The notes under the pieces: model-generated | Database searches by the model: none | What the model was told of the DNA's origin: nothing | What the model saw: the letters and a program-made list of their open reading frames with translations, nothing else | Made by a program: the position numbers and the translations under genes | Shown: one piece after another, positions 61,601 to 64,000 of the stretch | Position numbering within the stretch: the first letter of the stretch is position 1 | Layout: the number at the start of each line of letters is the position of its first letter | Source: Tyto alba | Lineage: Eukaryota; Chordata; Aves; Strigiformes; Tytonidae | Reading direction: 5' to 3' | Assembly (NCBI RefSeq): GCF_018691265.1 | Contig: NW_024881322.1 | Coordinates: forward strand, 1,488,001-1,552,000 | DNA: 64,000 nt

Positions 61601-62305
61601 TCCCTTTCATATTTGTCTCTTCCTATTTCCAGGCAGGCGGAGTGGCAGCCAGTATATTTCAACAGAAATATAATAAAATGTCCGTGTAGTCAGAGCTGAG
61701 CTGCTTTCAAAATACCTGAACTGGCCCTATGGAGCACCGGTGGGAGCCAATCTGTCACTCATGAACGGGCCCCAGCATCTCAAGCACATAACGAGCACCC
61801 GTGACACAGCCTTTTCTATGGATCCTTGCATCCAGGCTGCACTGAAGCCTCCACCTTTTTCCCAAAGCAAATAAACTCTTTAAGACACCATTGCATTCAG
61901 AGACATGAATGTTTAACTATGCACTACTACAGGTTCTGTAAATCTTCCATTCCGTGTTCTTAGGGACTGTAGATCTGATCCTCTGCCAGAATAACCTTGG
62001 CAAAACACTTCCTTCGTGGCATCCCCCTCCTTTGAACTCTTCCACTATCACTTCTTTTCTACTCAGTATTCTCTGCTTGTTCTGGCTTCTAAGATCTCCC
62101 AAAATTTCTTGGCCTTTCTATTCGTTCAGCGTATTATTGACTTACTACCTATACTCAGCAACAACATAAGCCCTTTGCAGTGACACTATAGGCCACTAAT
62201 CTGTTTAGCAGACACTTTTAATCATTTGGGATTAGACAGAATATAACCAACAAAGCAGACATAATTCGAGCAAGGAAAGAAAGAGAACAGACTAGGGGTT
62301 TCACT
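58673..62305. other. AT-rich non-coding DNA
   Basis: No gene or named repeat is seen. The segment contains an A21 run (61335-61355) and a GGTTGGTTGG patch (about 59480-59495). All open frames are under 95 codons and unrecognisable. Confidence 0.6.
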
Positions 62306-62960
62306 TGAGCCTGGCGAAGTTTGCCCCAGAATATTTTTAGGAACTTCCTGAAGCTATTTCAGAGACATTAGCAATTATCTTTGACAACTGGTGGAGGAAG
62401 GATGAGGCTTTTGATAAAAGGGTGAATACAGTGCTTATCTGTAAAAATAGAGTGGAAGGAGGATCCTAGAAATGACAGAACACTCAGCCTAACGCTTCAG
62501 TTCTTGTAAAGACAGGAGAACAAATCAGTCAACTCTTACGTAAGCACCTCAAAGATAAGGACACATCAGCAGAGGTTTGCCAGTAACAAGTCACTTCAGT
62601 CCAAGTTAATTTCCTTTAAGGCAAGCAGCAAGCCTAAAACCCGGGGGGAGATATGAGCAATTGTTGCTTTGTTAAAGCTTTTGATGCTGTATCACGTAAC
62701 AGTCTCACAGGCAAGCCACGACAACATCAGAAGACAGATGCAAAACAGCATGGAAAAAACATATTCGGAACGATGAATTATCAATGAGAAACTGTCTAAC
62801 TGCAAAGTATATCAACCTGTGTTATGCAGAACGCCGCTCTAGGGGCCCCGCTCGTCAATATATGCATTTGTGATTCGGAAGCTGGTGGAGTCTTGCTCCA
62901 TCTGCAAACAATGTCAAACTGGAGGGAGCTGTGAGCACTCTGGAAGATTGCAATTGGGAC
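62306..62960 (+). mobile_element. degraded CR1-like LINE reverse-transcriptase fragment
   Basis: Read on the plus strand in shifting frames, three blocks appear in the order expected of a CR1/L2-type reverse transcriptase. An EDPRNDRTLSLT block (62459-62494) matches the family's 'EDPGNYRPVSLTS'. A VKAFDAVSRNSLTGK block (about 62671-62715) matches motif A, 'KAFDTVSHNIL'. An ALGAPLVNICICDSEAG block (about 62836-62886) matches motif B and what follows, 'GPVLFNIFI.DLD.G'. Stops and frameshifts lie between them and motif C is not readable. The copy is much older than the CR1 at 38.97-40.77 kb, and its subfamily cannot be told by eye. Confidence 0.68.
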
Positions 62961-63625
62961 AGCAAGGAGCAACTGCTCTGCGTCCCTTCCAGCCCTGTTT
63001 TCTATGCCCTTTTTTCCTTCCTATCTAAACCTTATGCAAAGCACAAGTTTTTCTCCCCTAATTTGACACTTCCTAAAGCTTCCCCTTACCCATGTTGTGC
63101 TTTTGTTCAATTCCTTTTGGCTAAATTCAGACAACTGTGTGCCTCTGCTCAGGCTGTCACAGCTTGCTACGTGACTGCAAGTTCCTTGGGAGGGGGGGCT
63201 GCTTCTCACTGTATTTGTGCATCCCAAACCTTCGCTGTGATTTCTAGCAGTTTACATGTTACAAATCAGTTAAAGGAAAAGAAAAGGAAAGAAAAAAATC
63301 AAACATAAAAAAGGACAGCCTCTTCTTTGTCAAAAGTGATGATTGTTATTTTCAGTATTAAAGTATTCTGAATGTTTTAGAACAGGGCAGCATACTGGAC
63401 AGGAATTTAATTTAAATTTGCATTTGCTTTTAAGTTGCTTTCTTTTCATGCAATACCTGAGGCAAGAGTATTCAGCACTGGTATGTACTAATAGCACGCG
63501 TACCAAGGGCTGACATGTGGAAAATGAAGCAAAGTCTGTATAAAATGAAATCATTCCATACAAGGACACCAGGGCCTGAGGGATGGAATTACCAGCCCTA
63601 AATGGCGCAGCAGCCAGCTTCTGCA
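62961..63625. other. non-coding DNA, nothing recognised
   Basis: This is a balanced to AT-rich sequence. The 125-codon plus-strand open frame at 62931-63308 begins inside the LINE remnant and has no recognisable product. Confidence 0.55.
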
Positions 63626-63752
63626 GTGTCTGATCCTACAAACATTGAACACACATGCTCAGCTTGACTATGAATAACCCTATTGAGTTGAATGAAATTA
63701 GTTACAGTAGTAAAGTTAAGTACGTGCAGAAGCACTCACGGATTTGGGGTTT
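63626..63752. repeat. ancient palindromic amniote repeat
   Basis: The left arm (TGATCCTACAAACATTGAACACACATGC... from 63631) and right arm (...AAAGTTAAGTACGTGCAGAAGCACTCACGGATT to about 63745) are imperfect inverted complements meeting near CCTATTGAGTTGAATG. This is the pattern of an old non-autonomous DNA transposon-like repeat well known in turtles, crocodilians and birds (arms of the kind TGATCCTGCAAAC...GCACGTGCTTAA). It carries no coding capacity and the family name is not certain. Confidence 0.6.
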
Positions 63753-64000
63753 AGCACAGGGCATAGGAAAAAAAGAGGATGAAACCAGACGTTTCCTGTG
63801 CTACGGAGAAGTTTCAGCCCAGCAGATCTGCTCAGGCCCATCTGCCCCGTGCCTGGAACTTTCCTTTCTGTAGACACCCGCTGTCAAACCTCCCTGGCAA
63901 GCAGAGGGGGTGCAGCTCCCCTGTGTCAGAGGCACTGCTATTCTTATCCTAGCACCTACACAACCTCCATAGCGCTGCTTCTGGATCTGAGGTGGCAATA
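63753..64000. other. non-coding DNA to window edge
   Basis: Nothing is recognised. Composition is balanced and open frames are short. Confidence 0.5.

Overview
This 64 kb window reads as an anonymous stretch of a bird nuclear chromosome. The evidence is the repeats: several CR1 LINE fragments, two with the avian CR1 3' end (TTCCAACCTnnAnnATTCTRTGATTCT type), two LTRs of avian endogenous-retrovirus families, and long A/T and G/C homopolymers. The background is AT-rich and almost free of long open frames, as expected of introns and intergenic DNA. There are no bacterial-type genes, operons, rRNA, tRNA or CRISPR arrays, and no complete protein-coding gene can be read by eye.

Layout. 1-7.3 kb is AT-rich non-coding DNA. 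At 7.33-7.80 kb a compact CpG island carries a good minus-strand splice donor (7373-7378) just after an ATG, so it may be the first exon of a gene running left out of the window. 7.8-34.8 kb is AT-rich and probably intronic or intergenic. It holds a 1.08 kb LTR (11.52-12.60 kb), a second LTR with a probable piece of internal provirus (13.64-14.5 kb), a CR1 3' tail (19.5 kb), a CR1 endonuclease-domain fragment (26.0-27.1 kb), a perfect 22-bp minisatellite (28.30-28.62 kb) and a few low-confidence minus-strand exon candidates. At 34.8-36.13 kb lies a strong CpG island with long poly-G and poly-C tracts, a CCAAT box, GC boxes, a (CCGAG)6 microsatellite and a plausible 16-codon first coding exon on the minus strand. 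36.2-64 kb is again mostly featureless. Its exceptions are a 1.8 kb 5'-truncated CR1 (38.97-40.77 kb, minus strand), a small CpG-rich patch with a 25-bp tandem repeat followed by a CR1 3' end (58.19-58.67 kb), a degraded LINE reverse-transcriptase fragment (62.3-62.96 kb) and an old palindromic repeat (63.63-63.75 kb).

How it may work together. The simplest reading is two genes in tandem on the minus strand. The 35.6 kb island would be the promoter of the first, with its body to the left, and the 7.4 kb island the promoter of the second. This is inference: I could not identify either gene, and the candidate exons do not form a chain of matching reading phases. I found no convincing new biological system. 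The features most worth a second look are the perfect minisatellite, the facing G20/C18 tracts at the main promoter and the unassigned second CpG island.
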